From: Viola odorata
Lineage: Eukaryota > Streptophyta > Magnoliopsida > Malpighiales > Violaceae
Assembly (NCBI GenBank): GCA_963691705.1
Contig: OY829537.1
Coordinates: 40,489,514-40,553,513, forward strand
Direction: 5' to 3'
DNA length: 64,000 nt
The notes under the pieces were generated by a model. That model saw only the letters and a program-made list of their open reading frames with translations, did no database searches and was not told where the DNA came from. The position numbers and the translations under genes are program-made. Positions 44,281 through 56,212 of the stretch are shown here, in pieces (the first letter of the stretch is position 1; every line of letters starts with the position of its first letter).

Positions 44281-45378
44281 TCATTCTTGAACAGTAACTA
44301 GCTCATACTCCACCAAAGAAAGATTATTATCTTCTTTAACTACCAAGTTAGCAGGTTCGGTAACTTCAACACGTCCCCACTTGTCAACAGCAAGCCTCAT
44401 GGATCCCTTGAACATGTCAATCTTAGCATTGCGCAGGATGACAGTCGAGCCAGGAGTCAGAACATCAACTGCATATAAACAAAACTACCATTATAAGTCA
44501 ATGTGGAAATACAAAACAATACAGTTCCATTCGAGGAGGATTCATTGGTAATGGAGCCACACTGTCCAAAGCCACAATGAGAGTAATACAAAAGTATGTG
44601 AGTGCTCATATATGCACCTAAATTGAATCTTAAGCCTGGATGACTTTGTACAAAAGAGAAAAGTATGACAGCAATGTTGTTCTCGATTCTCAGCTCAATA
44701 CAAAAAGCATTTGTGATTCCACCAATCAAACCGAGCCATCAACCGATCGATATAAAACTACCTAACTTACATAATGGAATCAATTTTTCTAATCAAACAG
44801 TAATGCCTTAAGCTCATAGAATAACCTTCAATTTGCCAAAGGATTGGGCATTATTTTGGCTCCTAAAAGAGACTAAAACATGAGCACAGCAACTACACAA
44901 GTTAACTTAAAACGAATCGCATCAAACACAGACCCAAAATCAATAATCACTATACCTACCATAAAAAGTGATATAAACACAAAAGGCCGGATTAAAAACA
45001 GAAACAGGAAACCCATAAATGCCACAACCAAGGGAGAGGCACAAAACCCAGAAACCCATATCACGTAACGAAACAGACAAGCAGTAACCAGTAAGCAACG
45101 AAAAGGAGGGAAGGGAGGAGGGGGTAACCTTGTTCATTTCGGGCGGTGAAGAGGATGCAACCAGTCTCGTCACCAACAAGGCATTCGGCGATGCGCGTGG
45201 GGGTGATAGGGCGGCGTTGAGAGAGGGACACGACGGGAGGGCGGCGGGGCTTGGTGGGGGCGGAAACTTGGATGGGATTGGAGCTGACAACATGGACGGT
45301 GAGGTTGTGGCCACTGGTTCCGGGCTTTAATGCGTCAACCTTGCCGAACACAGGCTTCCTCTTCTCAGTCGTCGCCAT
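44281..45378 (-). CDS. OB-fold nucleic-acid-binding protein (At4g28440-like), two exons
   Basis: Exon 1 is 45378-45129 (MATTEKRKPVFGKVDALKPG ... CILFTARNEQ) and exon 2 is 44468-44281 (DVLTPGSTVILRNAKIDMFK ... LVEYELVTVQE), joined G|TT with GT/AG borders, for 145 residues. The pattern of a strand-rich domain with GTSGHNLTVHVV, AECLVGDETGCILF and GSTVILRNAKI fits a single OB fold, related to SOSS-B/RPA-type single-strand binders. Plant members are small, conserved and poorly characterised. A TATA-like word and a telo-box (45429-45437) lie about 50 bp upstream, as in many housekeeping genes. The intron is about 660 bp. Confidence 0.88.
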
Positions 45379-45423
45379 GATCTGATGCAATCGGAGAGGA
45401 GAGGTTTTCTCGCTTCTTTTGTG

Positions 45424-45437
45424 TATATAAACCCTAA
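45424..45437 (-). promoter_or_regulatory. TATA-like site and telo-box of the OB-fold gene
   Basis: TTTATATAC on the minus strand adjoins AAACCCTAA (plus strand, 45429-45437). Telo-boxes are frequent in promoters of plant genes for translation and cell growth. Confidence 0.45.
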
Positions 45438-45479
45438 GCGACCAACTTAGGCAGCGTTTATAAAGTCAAAATCAGAGAA

Positions 45480-46940
45480 GAAGGGTTTATTTTACGCACG
45501 TGCGGCATCCCATTTCTTTTTAATTTACAAAAAATGCTTACATGTGTGGAAGGCAGTGAGTGGCCATGGCGTGCATATTTGTAAAAGAAGAACCGACATG
45601 TCGGTTTACACATTGTGTCTGTTTTGCGAAGTGGAGTGCCATGTCGTCCGTGATTCTATAAAATCTGATTATAATTATAAAATTAAAAAGTGCCCAACCA
45701 GCTAGGCAATGGGGTGTGAAAAGATTATATATTTGGACTGCCTACAGAATATCTTAACACTGACCAATAGAGAATTCCTTTTAAACTATACGGGATTGGT
45801 GCTGGAAGAGGTGGCACGACTAACTTCTACGTTTTGCAGTTGCTCTTTTACGCATACTAAAAAGACTACAAATGTCCCAGCACATGAGTTAAATCAATTG
45901 ATTTTAATTTCCGGTTTAGGAAATATTTGGGTAGGGGAATACCCCGAGACGATCACGTCTTTTGTACTTGCAAACGTGAATTAATCAAATTCGCTTTTTT
46001 ATTTAATTTTTTTTTGTTATTATTTATATTATATTTTTTATTCTTATTTGTAATATTTAAAAAGTACTTTTTGTTCCATATGTGTGGTGAAGCGGTTGTG
46101 TATATTTGTTGTTTCATTCCCATCATTTTTTATTTATTTTTTCGATCCAAATTATTACATATGCTAGTTTAGTTTGTTTAAGTCTCTGACAAAAAGATTA
46201 CGGAAACAAAAACCATTAAAATTAAATATTTTATTATTTTTCTGACAAAATTGTTCCACATTAGAAATTCAAATTATAAAATTCAAACAAATAAAATAAT
46301 CTAAAAAACTAAAAAAATCCAAAAATAGGAAAATAAGATAAAAGTGATATAAGTTTTTAATACACTAAAAATATAAAATATAATTCAAGGAAAAAAATCA
46401 AATTTATGATTCCACTTGTATCCTTTTCCTCTCTTTTAACCCAATTTTACTTTTTTTTTCTCAATTCTTTCATCTACTCCTAAAACTTTGTTTTCGTAGA
46501 AAAAGTAAAATAAATCCTAAAAAAAAAGGAAAATAAAATCACAAAAATGATGTTTTTTTTATCTCCATTAAATTGAGTTCCTTACCATTTTTAACCCTTT
46601 TAGCTTAGATTGAAAGACTAATTAACTTAATGTGTATAAATTTTCAATTAATACATAATAATTAAAATTACATTAATTTACTTTTTTCCAAATTTCCTAA
46701 ATAATCATTTTCATGTGAACATCAATTTCTTTTCTTTGTTCACCTAACACTATCATTTTTCTTTTTTTTAATAAAAAAAAATTAAAATCATCCATCATCA
46801 TCATCCTCTAAACCCACCTTGTTATCACCACCTCAAACACCCAAGCTCGTTTAATTTCAGAAGACCAAAATTCATCTCCTAAATTAAATCACTAATGCTA
46901 ACAACGATATGTTTGACCTGATTTCATTTCTAACATTTTG
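45480..46940. other. AT-rich intergenic DNA
   Basis: The first 130 bp is probably the upstream region of the OB-fold gene. No gene is supported further on; small ORFs near 45709-46172 have no recognisable content. Confidence 0.4.
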
Positions 46941-46948
46941 TAAAGGAA

Positions 46949-47293
46949 TTGAAAAGGGACTCTAATTTCACGATGGAGAGAGAGAATTCAACTTTAAACT
47001 TTCCTCCGGTTCCGTTTCTTTCTCCAACGATGACCGCACAGGTCCGAACCTCTCACCTTCATGGTCCGATAACTTGTTCTTTGAAGGAAGAGAAACTTCA
47101 TCTTCTCCACTTGATTCCACAAAAAAACCCGTCTCCAGTTGCGTCAATGCTGAAATCAGCAACTAAGCTCCGCGTCTTCACTCTTGGATTCAAAAAATCT
47201 AAAATGCAAGCAAATGAGAAAGAAAAACTGCGCCGTCTAAAAACCTCACTTTGGATTAAAAAAGAGAGAGCGAAGGCTCGTGAATCAGATTAG
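46949..47293 (+). pseudogene. Possible membrane-associated kinase regulator (MAKR-like) fragment
   Basis: The segment TKLRVFTLGFKKSKMQANEKEKL resembles the KLRVLMLKFKKSK block of plant MAKR proteins. The DNA just upstream, read in another frame, gives SWSDNLFFEGRE, like the D-LFYKGQ block of the same family. The two parts are in different frames, and the kinase-regulatory C-terminal segment is absent. I read it as a frameshifted relic; the family call is tentative. Confidence 0.3.
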
Positions 47294-47570
47294 AGGACGT
47301 GGCCTATTTGGATGGAACTTTTTATTGTCTTTTGAAGTATAGAAATCTGGGGGGCTTCCATGTCGATAAGCAGGAATGGTGTCTTCTCTTTAGTTGTGAG
47401 ATACCAAGATTTGAAAAGTTGTGCGGGGTGTACCGCGGTCAGTTGGTGGTGTCTAAGCAGCTGCAACTCTTGTGTGTATATCCGTTGAGGGATAGTTTTC
47501 AGGTCGTGAGGTTCGATTTATCGCGGAAGGATTCATCATTACGATTCTAAAACAAAGACTAGAATTTATG
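47290..47570 (+). pseudogene. Possible F-box-associated domain fragment
   Basis: The frame 47299-47550 encodes AYLDGTFYCLLKYRNLGGFHVDKQEWCLLF and RGQLVVSKQLQLLCVYPL. This looks like the repeat-type C-terminal domain of plant F-box proteins ('D..YLDG.FYCL ... FDVDKQEWT.L'). No F-box and no start are present, so it is a fragment or a single exon of a decayed gene. Confidence 0.3.
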
Positions 47571-48252
47571 TTCAAAAGTTCGATGGAATGCGCTTCTAGC
47601 AGGATTCTGAGGTTTACTGTACTAAGAAGGTTTCTGCAATAAATTACGCGCTCCAAAGTGGACTCGAAACAATGTTGATTATACCTTCTCAACTAACTTG
47701 GTTTCAGTTTTGACGGATGATGATCGCTTCATTTGCTAATAATTAGAATGTAATTCACTCTTTGGTTCCAATAAACTACTACAGCATTGTTTAAAACATT
47801 TAGTTGCCGGATGTGATATGGTTTTGAGATTTTTCTGCTCCCTTCTCCATTTTGTCCATTGAAGTACTATTTCCTGCCACATCCCTACGGGTCTACGGCC
47901 AGTGGTTTCGCGGTTGTTGCCGATTTGCCCCAATTTAGCTGCGCGGTTGGTTTCTTGTCCTTCACGGTTCACCTGTTCTTTGACTATTCACCTCTGACTG
48001 TCACTCTTGGTCATTTCTGGTTGCATTGTGCAGCAAAGTTGCCTTGGACAGTTTACGCCCTCCTTGATTTACGTCCATATCATTGCGAGAGTGTTGAGGA
48101 AATGGATTGAGAAATCATCCGATGATGGCTCAGATAGGCTTGTCTGTGTCTTGCTTCTTGATGAAAATGTAAGTTATTTTGCAAAACATTAATTCTATTA
48201 TAATCACAGCTTCGATGTCAAATGGTTGTACGCTAGGTAGGATTATGTATAG
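47571..48252. other. Unassigned DNA up to the CRM-like insertion
   Basis: Open stretches occur (for example 47859-48110) but no domain is recognised. It may contain further relic exons of the fragment to its left. Confidence 0.3.
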
Positions 48253-49192
48253 TGATACGATCCTGGTTCCTTAGGATGCGTAGCACCAATTTTGATCTTT
48301 GTTCAAAGATGGATTTCCTGCGGAATAGATAGAATAAATAGAACTCACTTGCACAATTAAGACCTGCTGAACGCTAAGCTCCAGCCAACCAAAATCCGAA
48401 CAAGAGAGGGTCCTTGTGAATGATAAACTTGCACAACTAAGACCTGCTGAACGCTAAGCTCCAGCCAACCAAAATCCGAACAAGAAGATAAACAACAAGT
48501 AGGATGCAATTCCAAGATTTACTTGTATACGACTCAAGTATTGCGGACTCAAGAAGAACAAGGTTCAACCAACTTGAACAAGGGGCGGAGATTGAAGAGA
48601 TTAACTCAATTTATCAAATAACAGCCAACTTAATAAAGTAGCCAAGTGGTTCCTTATATAGGTTACAAACAAACCCTAATAGTAAACCAAATAGGAATAG
48701 AAGTAGGACTTCTAAAATAGGAAGATAACTTAACTAATTAAAACTGTCTAATTAACTAATTAAGCTAAAATAATTAAAGTCAACAACTTAAACTTCAGTC
48801 AACGCGCGCTTCTGGACACGCGAAACGGGCAGGAGCCGTTTTGAGCAATCGGCACACGAGACAGATGAGTGAAACGGCAATGGCTGAGTGAAACGGTCAA
48901 GTGCCGATTTAAGCGAAACGGACAAGGGCCGTTTTGAACGAATCGGACAAGAGCCGTTTTGGTGACAAACGGTCAAGTGCCGTTTCTGGCAGAATCATCT
49001 TCGGGCATTGTGAATGTAAGGAGATTCACAACTCTTTGTGTCTTCTCTCTAAGTGCAGCTTCCTCACTTGTCCTCTCACATTCCAGCTCCTTGTGAATGA
49101 GAGATGACAAACGGTCTTGAAGCTTTCTAGCTCTGGCTCGAGTCATTGGACCAGCTGGTGGTAACGGTAGTTGGATGCGTGGATTCGCATCA
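48253..49192 (-). repeat. 3' LTR of the CRM-like element
   Basis: This 940-bp LTR contains the last codons and stop of the polyprotein (stop near 48973), a minisatellite of AAACGGACAAGGGCCGTTTT-like units (48825-48985), TATATAAGG (48652-48662) and an 85-bp tandem duplication (about 48350-48484). Confidence 0.93.
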
Positions 49193-49207
49193 TTCCCTCC
49201 CCCTTCG
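49193..49207 (-). other. Polypurine tract of the CRM-like element
   Basis: GAAGGGGGAGGGAA on the minus strand directly precedes the 3' LTR start TGATGCG. It lies within the polyprotein frame. Confidence 0.85.
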
Positions 49208-52030
49208 GAAGGATTCGCCCTCGAATCCGAATCGGCATCAGCTGAAAGTCCATACTCGTCATCTGCATCAAACAATTCTAAGTCAGAAACATTAAAGGTA
49301 GAGCTAACGGCACCATACTCACTCGGCAACGCCAATTTATAGGCATTGTTGTTGATCTTCTCGACAATCTGGAACGGTCCATCGCCTCTAGGAGATAGCT
49401 TGCCGCGGCGTTGGGCAGGAAAACGCTCCTTGCGCATATGCAACCAAACCCAATCGCCAACCTGGAACGTCACTAGCCGTCGGCCATCGTTCCGTTTCAG
49501 CATTAGCTTCTCATTCATGCGCTCAATGTTCTGCTTTGCCTTAGCATGCAATTGCTTGACAAAATCAGCCTTCTGGGCACCATCTAAACTCACAACATCA
49601 CTCCAAGGAAAAGGAGTTAAATCCAAAACAGTTCTAGGATTAAATCCATACACTAGTTCAAACGGCGAGTAATGAGTAGTAGAATGAACAGCACGGTTGT
49701 AAGCAAATTCAATAAACGGTAAATGATCAACCCAAGTAGAAATATGCTTACGAACTAGGGTGCGTAAAAGGGAGCCAAGAGTCCGATTTACCACCTCTGT
49801 TTGACCATCCGTTTGTGGGTGATAAGATGTAGAATACAATAACTTAGTACCAAGCTTCTTCCATAAGACACGCCAAAAATGACTAAGAAACTTAGTATCT
49901 CTATCACTCACAATCGTCAAAGGGATACCATGCAAACGAACTACTTCACGAAAGAATAAATCAGCAATCTGAGTAGCATCAGAAGTAGTAGAACATGGTA
50001 TAAAGTGGGACATCTTCGAAAATCTGTCCACTACAACAAAAATACTATCCTTTCCGTTCTTAGACCTAGGCAATCCTACCACAAAATCCATAGATAAATC
50101 GGTCCAAGGGTGAGAAGGAACAGGTAACGGCATGTATTCTCCATGACCAGCCGATTTAGACTTGGCTCTACGACATATTAAACATCTAGCAATAATGCGC
50201 TCAACATCACGCTTCATGTGAGGCCAGTAAAAATGATCATGCAATACATCCAAAGTTTTAGTCACGCCAAAGTGACCCATTAAACCACCACTATGGGCTT
50301 CATGCACCAGTAATTCACGAAGAGAACAATGAGGAATACACAAGTGTTTACCTTTAAATAAATATCCCTCTTGTTTAAAGAATTTAGAACCAGAAATAGA
50401 AACGCCATGCATATAAATATCACCAAAATTAGAATCGGCAGCATAGAGTTCTATAATATGTGAAAATCCAAGTAATTTGGCATTTAGAGAAGTAATGAGC
50501 ACGTACCTTCGAGATAGTGCATCGGCAACAACATTCTCTTTACCTTGCTTGTACTGAATGTGGTAAGGGAAGGCTTCAATGAATTCCATCCAAACGGCAT
50601 GTCGCCGATTCAGCTTCCCTTGATCCTTTAGGTATTTCAAGCTCAAATGGTCTGTGTGGATGATAAACTCTCTCGGCATTAAGTAGTGTTGCCATGTTTC
50701 CAACGCTCTGACAAGAGCATAGAACTCCTTGTCATAGGTAGGATATCGGAGTTGAGCATCCTTGAGCTTTTCACTGAAATAGGCAATCGGACGTTTCTCT
50801 TGCATCAGAACGGCGCCGATTCCTAACCCGCTGGCGTCACACTCTATCTCAAACGCCTTGCTGAAGTCGGGCAGTGCTAGGACGGGAGCGGCACAGAGCC
50901 GATCCTTGAGGGTAGCAAACGCCTCTTCTTGTTGCTGATCCCACCTGAAAATAACATTCTTCTTAGTTAATTCATTCAGAGGAACAACGATGGTGCTAAA
51001 GTCTTTGACAAATCGCCGATAGAAGCTCGCCAAGCCATGGAATGATCGCACATCACTAACGGACTTCGGCGTCGGCCACTCCTGAATCACGCGGATTTTC
51101 TCTTCATCCACTTTAACGCCATCTGCACTCACAATAAAACCAAGAAAACCAACTTGTTCCATTGCGAATGAACACTTACTAGGTTTAGCATATAATACCT
51201 ATTCACGAAGTGTTAGAAAAACCTCCCTAAGATGTAAAACATGCTCATCAAAAGATTTGCTATAGACTAAAATGTCATCAAAATAAACTACAACAAATCT
51301 GCCAAGTAAGTGCCGAAGTACATGGTTCATTAACCTCATAAAGGTGCTAGGGGCATTAGTTAAACCAAACGGCATAACCATCCACTCATACAAACCATAC
51401 TTAGTTTTGAAAGCAGTTTTCCACTCATCCCCTTCTTTCATGCGAATTTGGTGGTAACCACTCATTAAATCAATTTTAGAAAATAATTTACTACCACTTA
51501 ATTCATCTAACATGTCATCTAATCGAGGAATAGGGTGGCGATACTTTACAGTGATTTTGTTGACTGCTCGGCAATCAACGCACATTCTCCAAGTGCCGTC
51601 TTTCTTTGGGACTAGAATGACAGGAACGGCACATGGAGACAGGCTCTCCCGAACGTACCCACGCACAAGCAAATCGTCCACTTACCGTTGCAGTTCCTTT
51701 GTCTCCTCAGGATTGGATCGGTAAGCTGGCCGATGTGGAATTGCCGATCCAGGGACAAAGTCAATCTGATGTTCTATGCCTCGAAACGGAGGTAGGCCAG
51801 GCGACATCTCTTCGGGTAGAACATCGGCAAATTCCTGTAAGAGAGAAGAAATTCCAATCGGAACGGCATGTGCACGATCCGTTTCATCAGATAGCAAACA
51901 GTAAGAGCGAAAACGGATTAGAAGGAAGGGACGGCTTTCGCCAAAACCGTGTTTGTACGAAATCAGTGCTTTCCTCACTGCACTCCCTTTGGCATATACA
52001 CTCAATTTCTTTTTATTTGCCTCTCCTTTT

Positions 52031-52175
52031 CTCTCAATGCCACTCTCAGCACGCTTACTATTTTCGTGCGAATGTTTACTCTCTCCCTCTGCATGCTTGT
52101 TGTTTTCATGCGAATGTTTTTCTCGCTCACACTCACCCTCTGCATGCTTACTCTTTTCATGCGAATGTTGAAAGC
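52031..52175 (-). repeat. His-rich repeat between protease and RT
   Basis: Three to four imperfect units of HSHE(K/N)(S/N)KHAEGE are encoded here (FQHSHEKSKHAEGECERE, KHSHENNKHAEGE, SKHSHENSKRAE). DNA units share CTCTGCATGCTT.TT.TTTTCATGCGAATG on the plus strand. Such an insertion is not part of the usual domain set. Confidence 0.8.
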
Positions 52176-54054
52176 TCACACTCTCAGTTTGGCTCTCAAT
52201 TTTATTCACACTCAAACCTTCTGTTTCTCTCTCAAGCTGTTTCGCGATTTCATATTCAGCATGTGACTTAGCAAGCCATTGCTGATCTTTAAACACTTCA
52301 GCTTGTGTTAACGGTGCCAAGGTGAATTTTTGACCATCCTTTTCTATCTTGTAAAGATTTCTCCTTCCCTCATGATTTGCCGCTCGGTCAAACTGCCACG
52401 GTCGCCCAAGGATGATATGGCTCGCTTGCATCGGCACAACATCACAGAGAACTTCATCATAGTACTTGCCGATTCTGAACTTTGCAAGTATCTGTTTGGT
52501 TACCTTAATACCGTTGTCATCCGTCATCCAATGTAGAAGATATGGTTTCGGATGCTTTACCGTTGGTAAATTCAGTTTATCAACCATCAACCAACTCGCA
52601 CAGTTGGTGCAACTGCCGTTATCAATGATAATGGAACAACCTTTCTTGTTTATCACGCCTCGGGTATGAAACAGATTGGTCCGTTGCTCCTCATCACAAA
52701 CTTCTTCTGTGGTTTGTACGTTGAGGTTCCGACGCACAACAAGCAAGTTCACCTGCTCCCCTTCCTGTCGGTCAACATCTGAATCGGCATCGGCATTTCC
52801 CGATTCCGATTCTTCCCGTTCATCATCCGATTCCTCCTCTCCATTCGGCCTGATGATAAAGACTCTTTTGTTAGGGCATTCCGATTTCTTATGCCCTCGG
52901 CCGTTACACTTAAAATAAACAATCTCCTTAGTAGCTGGCCGATCCACTGGTGGAGTATAAGGTTTGGTAGTTGCCGTTTTAGAAGGAACAACAGCACTGG
53001 CAGATCCCTTCAAAACGGCAGGGGCCGTTTTGTCATCCTTATTCCAAGACGTCTTCTTCCAAGGTGTCAACCCAGTAGACTTATAGGAACTCCTAGCTTT
53101 CCTATGTTTCTCAATCTTTTGAGCCATATGAAGCATCTCCTCCATAGTGTTATATTGAGTCAGTTCCAATGCATCGGCAACGTCTGCATTCAAACCAGCA
53201 AGAAACCGAGCCATCGCTACCTCAGTTTCTTCAGTAATCTTCGCTTGAGCCAAAGCAATTTCCATCTCATTAAAGTATGCTCCAACTCCCTTGCTGCCTT
53301 GCTTCAAGGTTTGAAGCCGTTGATGAAGCTCACGGTGAAAGTGGGCAGGGACAAACCGTTGTCTCATCGCCTGCTTCATCTCTTCCCAATTAGCAATCGG
53401 ACCAGCTAAGACAGCTGCCCTTTTCAGATTGAACTGCTCCCACCAATGACTAGCATACCCACAGAATTCGACTGCGGCGAGCTGAACCTTTTTACTCTCC
53501 GAATAATTGTGACATACGAAGATGGCATCGACCTTTCGTTCCCATGTCAAGAATGCATCAGGGTCGTCAATACCCTCAAACGGAGGTATTTTCATTTTGA
53601 TGCTGCTGAGATTAGCATCCAAACGGTCAGCCTCCCGTTCTCTCCTACCATCACGACGGTCTCGTCTCTCTCTCCTCTGTCCATCCCTTGTATTTATCCA
53701 GCCTTCTCCCCCATCAGGTTCTCCTTCCAAATCAGAATGTGGTAATTGTGGACCACGTCTGGCAAGCCGCCTAGGAGGGACCAAAGCAAGATTACGCCGA
53801 TGATTCACATCACGTGGTCGACGGGCGTTGTCATCTTCTTCGGACAGATCAGTCAAACGGCCATCACGTTAGTTATTCGCGGCTATAGGAACTGGATTAA
53901 TGGTATTTAACGCTTCCACCCTAGCCAGCCTTGCATCGGCAGTTAGCTGCCGCTCATTAGCAGTTAATTGCCGTTCATTCAATGTTCGGAGCTGTTCCGT
54001 CATTATGGCTAGTATAGCCGATAGATCGGGTTGTTGTACTCCCTCTTGAGACAT

Positions 54055-54996
54055 CCTTTACCTTTCCTGAAAGTCACAACACCAAAGAAAACGTAAAATT
54101 GCACTAACCTAGCACTCCCTCACGTGTTTACTCTCGTGTTTAATCACTCTAATAATCTCACAAAATCTCGCAAAATTCCCTGCAAAGTTCAAGAGTTAGT
54201 GAGACTCAAGAATCCAAAGAAAAGCTTCCAAGAAGACTCTCAAAGAAAACTAGCACTGAAAAGAATGGTGACACTTGATATTTGAGTAATTGTAAGAACA
54301 ACCAATCAAACAAATAGCAAGTAGAGTAGAAGGCAATTTCAAGGAATCAAAGAAAGCTCAAAATTGACTCGAAAGGACTCAAACAAGTTCAATTTCAGTT
54401 ATGATTGTAATACCCAATCGCAGTGCAATTTAATTCCTTGATAAATCTGGTTTTTATGGAGCAAATACTTCTATATATTTTCGTATTTGCAGGATCGGAT
54501 CCCTTTCTTTTCTTTGGGAAATTTCCCTGTTGTTGTTGTTTTTTTTTTTTTTTTTTTTTTTTTGACAGCAAAACACAATTCAGTGTTTTGATCAGAACTT
54601 TTTACTCTGAACTCCGAATCGACCGATTCTTTTTGATTCGGAAGCCCAACAGATTCAGCTTTCCAACGAAACCACAATTACTAAAATTGGACTTTAGTTG
54701 CTATATATATGAATACAAATTCGACAACTGAAGTTACTGATACTGAACAGAATTTTCTCTTGTATTTTGTGACCTTCTTGTGGGTAGAAAACGCAAGTAA
54801 TTTAGCGAATTTCAACACAACAAAACTGGACCGAAACACAACCAATTGTATTCAAGTAACTAACCAAGCACAGCAAAGAAATCGGTTTTGAATGGAGTAG
54901 AAAGAAATCGGTTTTGAATGGAGTAGAAAGAAATACCGATTTCAACGATGAAAACTTGAAAACAATTAAGATACTTACCAATCTTTGAACGCCTTA
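54055..54996 (-). other. Untranslated leader of the CRM-like element
   Basis: About 940 bp lie between the primer-binding site and the gag start. A run of about 25 T (54539-54563) interrupts it. No domain is encoded. Confidence 0.6.
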
Positions 54997-55010
54997 AGCT
55001 CCGCTACCAA
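54997..55010 (-). other. Primer-binding site of the CRM-like element
   Basis: TTGGTAGCGGAGCT on the minus strand begins one base after the 5' LTR end. It resembles the initiator-Met tRNA site (TGGTATCAGAGC) with changes, so the primer is uncertain. Confidence 0.55.
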
Positions 55011-55011
55011 C

Positions 55012-55951
55012 TGATACGATCCTGGTTCCTTAGGATGCGTAGCACCAATTTTGATCTTTGTTCAAAGATGGATTTCCTGCGGAATAGATAGAATAAATAG
55101 AACTCACTTGCACAATTAAGACCTGCTGAACGCTAAGCTCCAGCCAACCAAAATCCGAACAAGAGAGGGTCCTTGTGAATGATAAACTTGCACAACTAAG
55201 ACCTGCTGAACGCTAAGCTCCAGCCAACCAAAATCCGAACAAGAAGATAAACAACAAGTAGGATGCAATTCCAAGATTTACTTGTATACGACTCAAGTAT
55301 TGCGGACTCAAGAAGAACAAGGTTCAACCAACTTGAACAAGGGGCGGAGATTGAAGAGATTAACTCAATTTATCAAATAACAGCCAACTTAATAAAGTAG
55401 CCAAGTGGTTCCTTATATAGGTTACAAACAAACCCTAATAGTAAACCAAATAGGAATAGAAGTAGGACTTCTAAAATAGGAAGATAACTTAACTAATTAA
55501 AACTGTCTAATTAACTAATTAAGCTAAAATAATTAAAGTCAACAACTTAAACTTCAGTCAACGTGCGCTTCTGGACACGCGAAACGGGCAGGAGCCGTTT
55601 TGAGCAATCGGCACGCGAGACAGATGAGTGAAACGGCAATGGCTGAGTGAAACGGTCAAGTGCCGATTTAAGCGAAACGGACAAGGGCCGTTTTGAACGA
55701 ATCGGACAAGAGCCGTTTTGGTGACAAACGGTCAAGTGCCGTTTCTGGCAGAATCATCTTCGGGCATTGTGAATGTAAGGAGATTCACAACTCTTGGTGT
55801 CTTCTCTCTAAGTGCAGCTTCCTCACTTGTCCTCTCACATTCCAGCTCCTTGTGAATGAGAGATGACAAACGGTCTTGAAGCTTTCTAGCTCTGGCTCGA
55901 GTCATTGGACCAGCTGGTGGTAACGGTAGTTGGATGCGTGGATTCGCATCA
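55012..55951 (-). repeat. 5' LTR of the CRM-like element
   Basis: Equal in length to 48253-49192 and nearly identical. The visible differences are C/T at 55563, A/G at 55613 and T/G at 55796 (right-copy coordinates). It starts transcription of the element toward lower coordinates. Confidence 0.93.
55411..55421 (-). promoter_or_regulatory. TATA box in the 5' LTR
   Basis: CCTATATAAGG on the minus strand; the same site is at 48652-48662 in the other LTR. Confidence 0.65.
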
Positions 55952-56212
55952 CATAGCCACCAACACAAGGCTTTCTCAAGCTAATAAAGATTACAATGTA
56001 GGGAAATAGACAACACTCGATCTTCCGTGAAAACTCGTGCAAAAATGGGAGAAATTTAAGCTGTTACATTATTTATATACACTTTAAATGATCCATGAGG
56101 GTAAATGGGGCAACACACAACTCGTTCACAAGAATTACAAGTGCTAGTTTTGTGGACAACACCAATTCCATTAAGATTCACTTGCTCACAAGTCACAACT
56201 AAAAGATGGCAT
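55952..56212 (-). other. 3' UTR or downstream flank of the reticulon gene
   Basis: This stretch lies between the CRM-like element and the stop codon. It includes TAATAAAGA-like words on the plus strand only and no coding sequence. Confidence 0.5.

Larger units (their letters stand above)
48973..54054 (-). pseudogene. gag-pol polyprotein of the CRM-like element, three nonsense codons
   Basis: One frame from ATG 54054 (MSQEGVQQPDL) to 48973 covers 1694 codons, interrupted at codon 62 (TAA, 53869-53871), 791 (TAA, 51682-51684) and 952 (TAG, 51199-51201). The order is gag capsid (AFLTWERKVDAIF, WEEMKQAMRQRFVP), zinc knuckle (YFKCNGRGHKKSEC, first Cys changed to Tyr), protease (IIIDNGSCTNCAS), RT ([28 protein letters not shown]), RNase H (FEIECDASGLGIGAV, FIIHTDHLSLKYL) and integrase (HFGVTKTLDVLHDHFYWP, DLSMDFVVGLP, SDRDTKF, HPQTDGQTEVVNRTL). 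A His-rich repeat lies between protease and RT. No other frame changes are seen, so only the stops disable it. Confidence 0.93.
48253..55951 (-). mobile_element. Young Ty3/gypsy retrotransposon, probably CRM lineage
   Basis: Two 940-bp LTRs (TGATACGATCC ... GATTCGCATCA on the plus strand) flank a gag-pol region on the minus strand, 7.7 kb in all. The flanks are TATAG and CATAG, a 5-bp duplication with one mismatch. The LTRs appear to differ at about three positions, so insertion was recent. The polyprotein runs into the 3' LTR, and the C-terminal PMTRARARKLQDRL segment is like that of CRM-type elements. The lineage is inferred, not proven. Confidence 0.9.

Noticed and set aside
45709..46172. 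Two overlapping plus-strand ORFs of 91 and 81 codons
   Set aside because: AT-rich and without domain similarity, promoter or splice evidence.
51633..53803. Plus-strand ORFs opposite the gypsy polyprotein, up to 212 codons
   Set aside because: The minus strand has clear gag, protease and RT motifs in one frame. The plus-strand products are Ser/Leu/His-rich and unlike any protein family.
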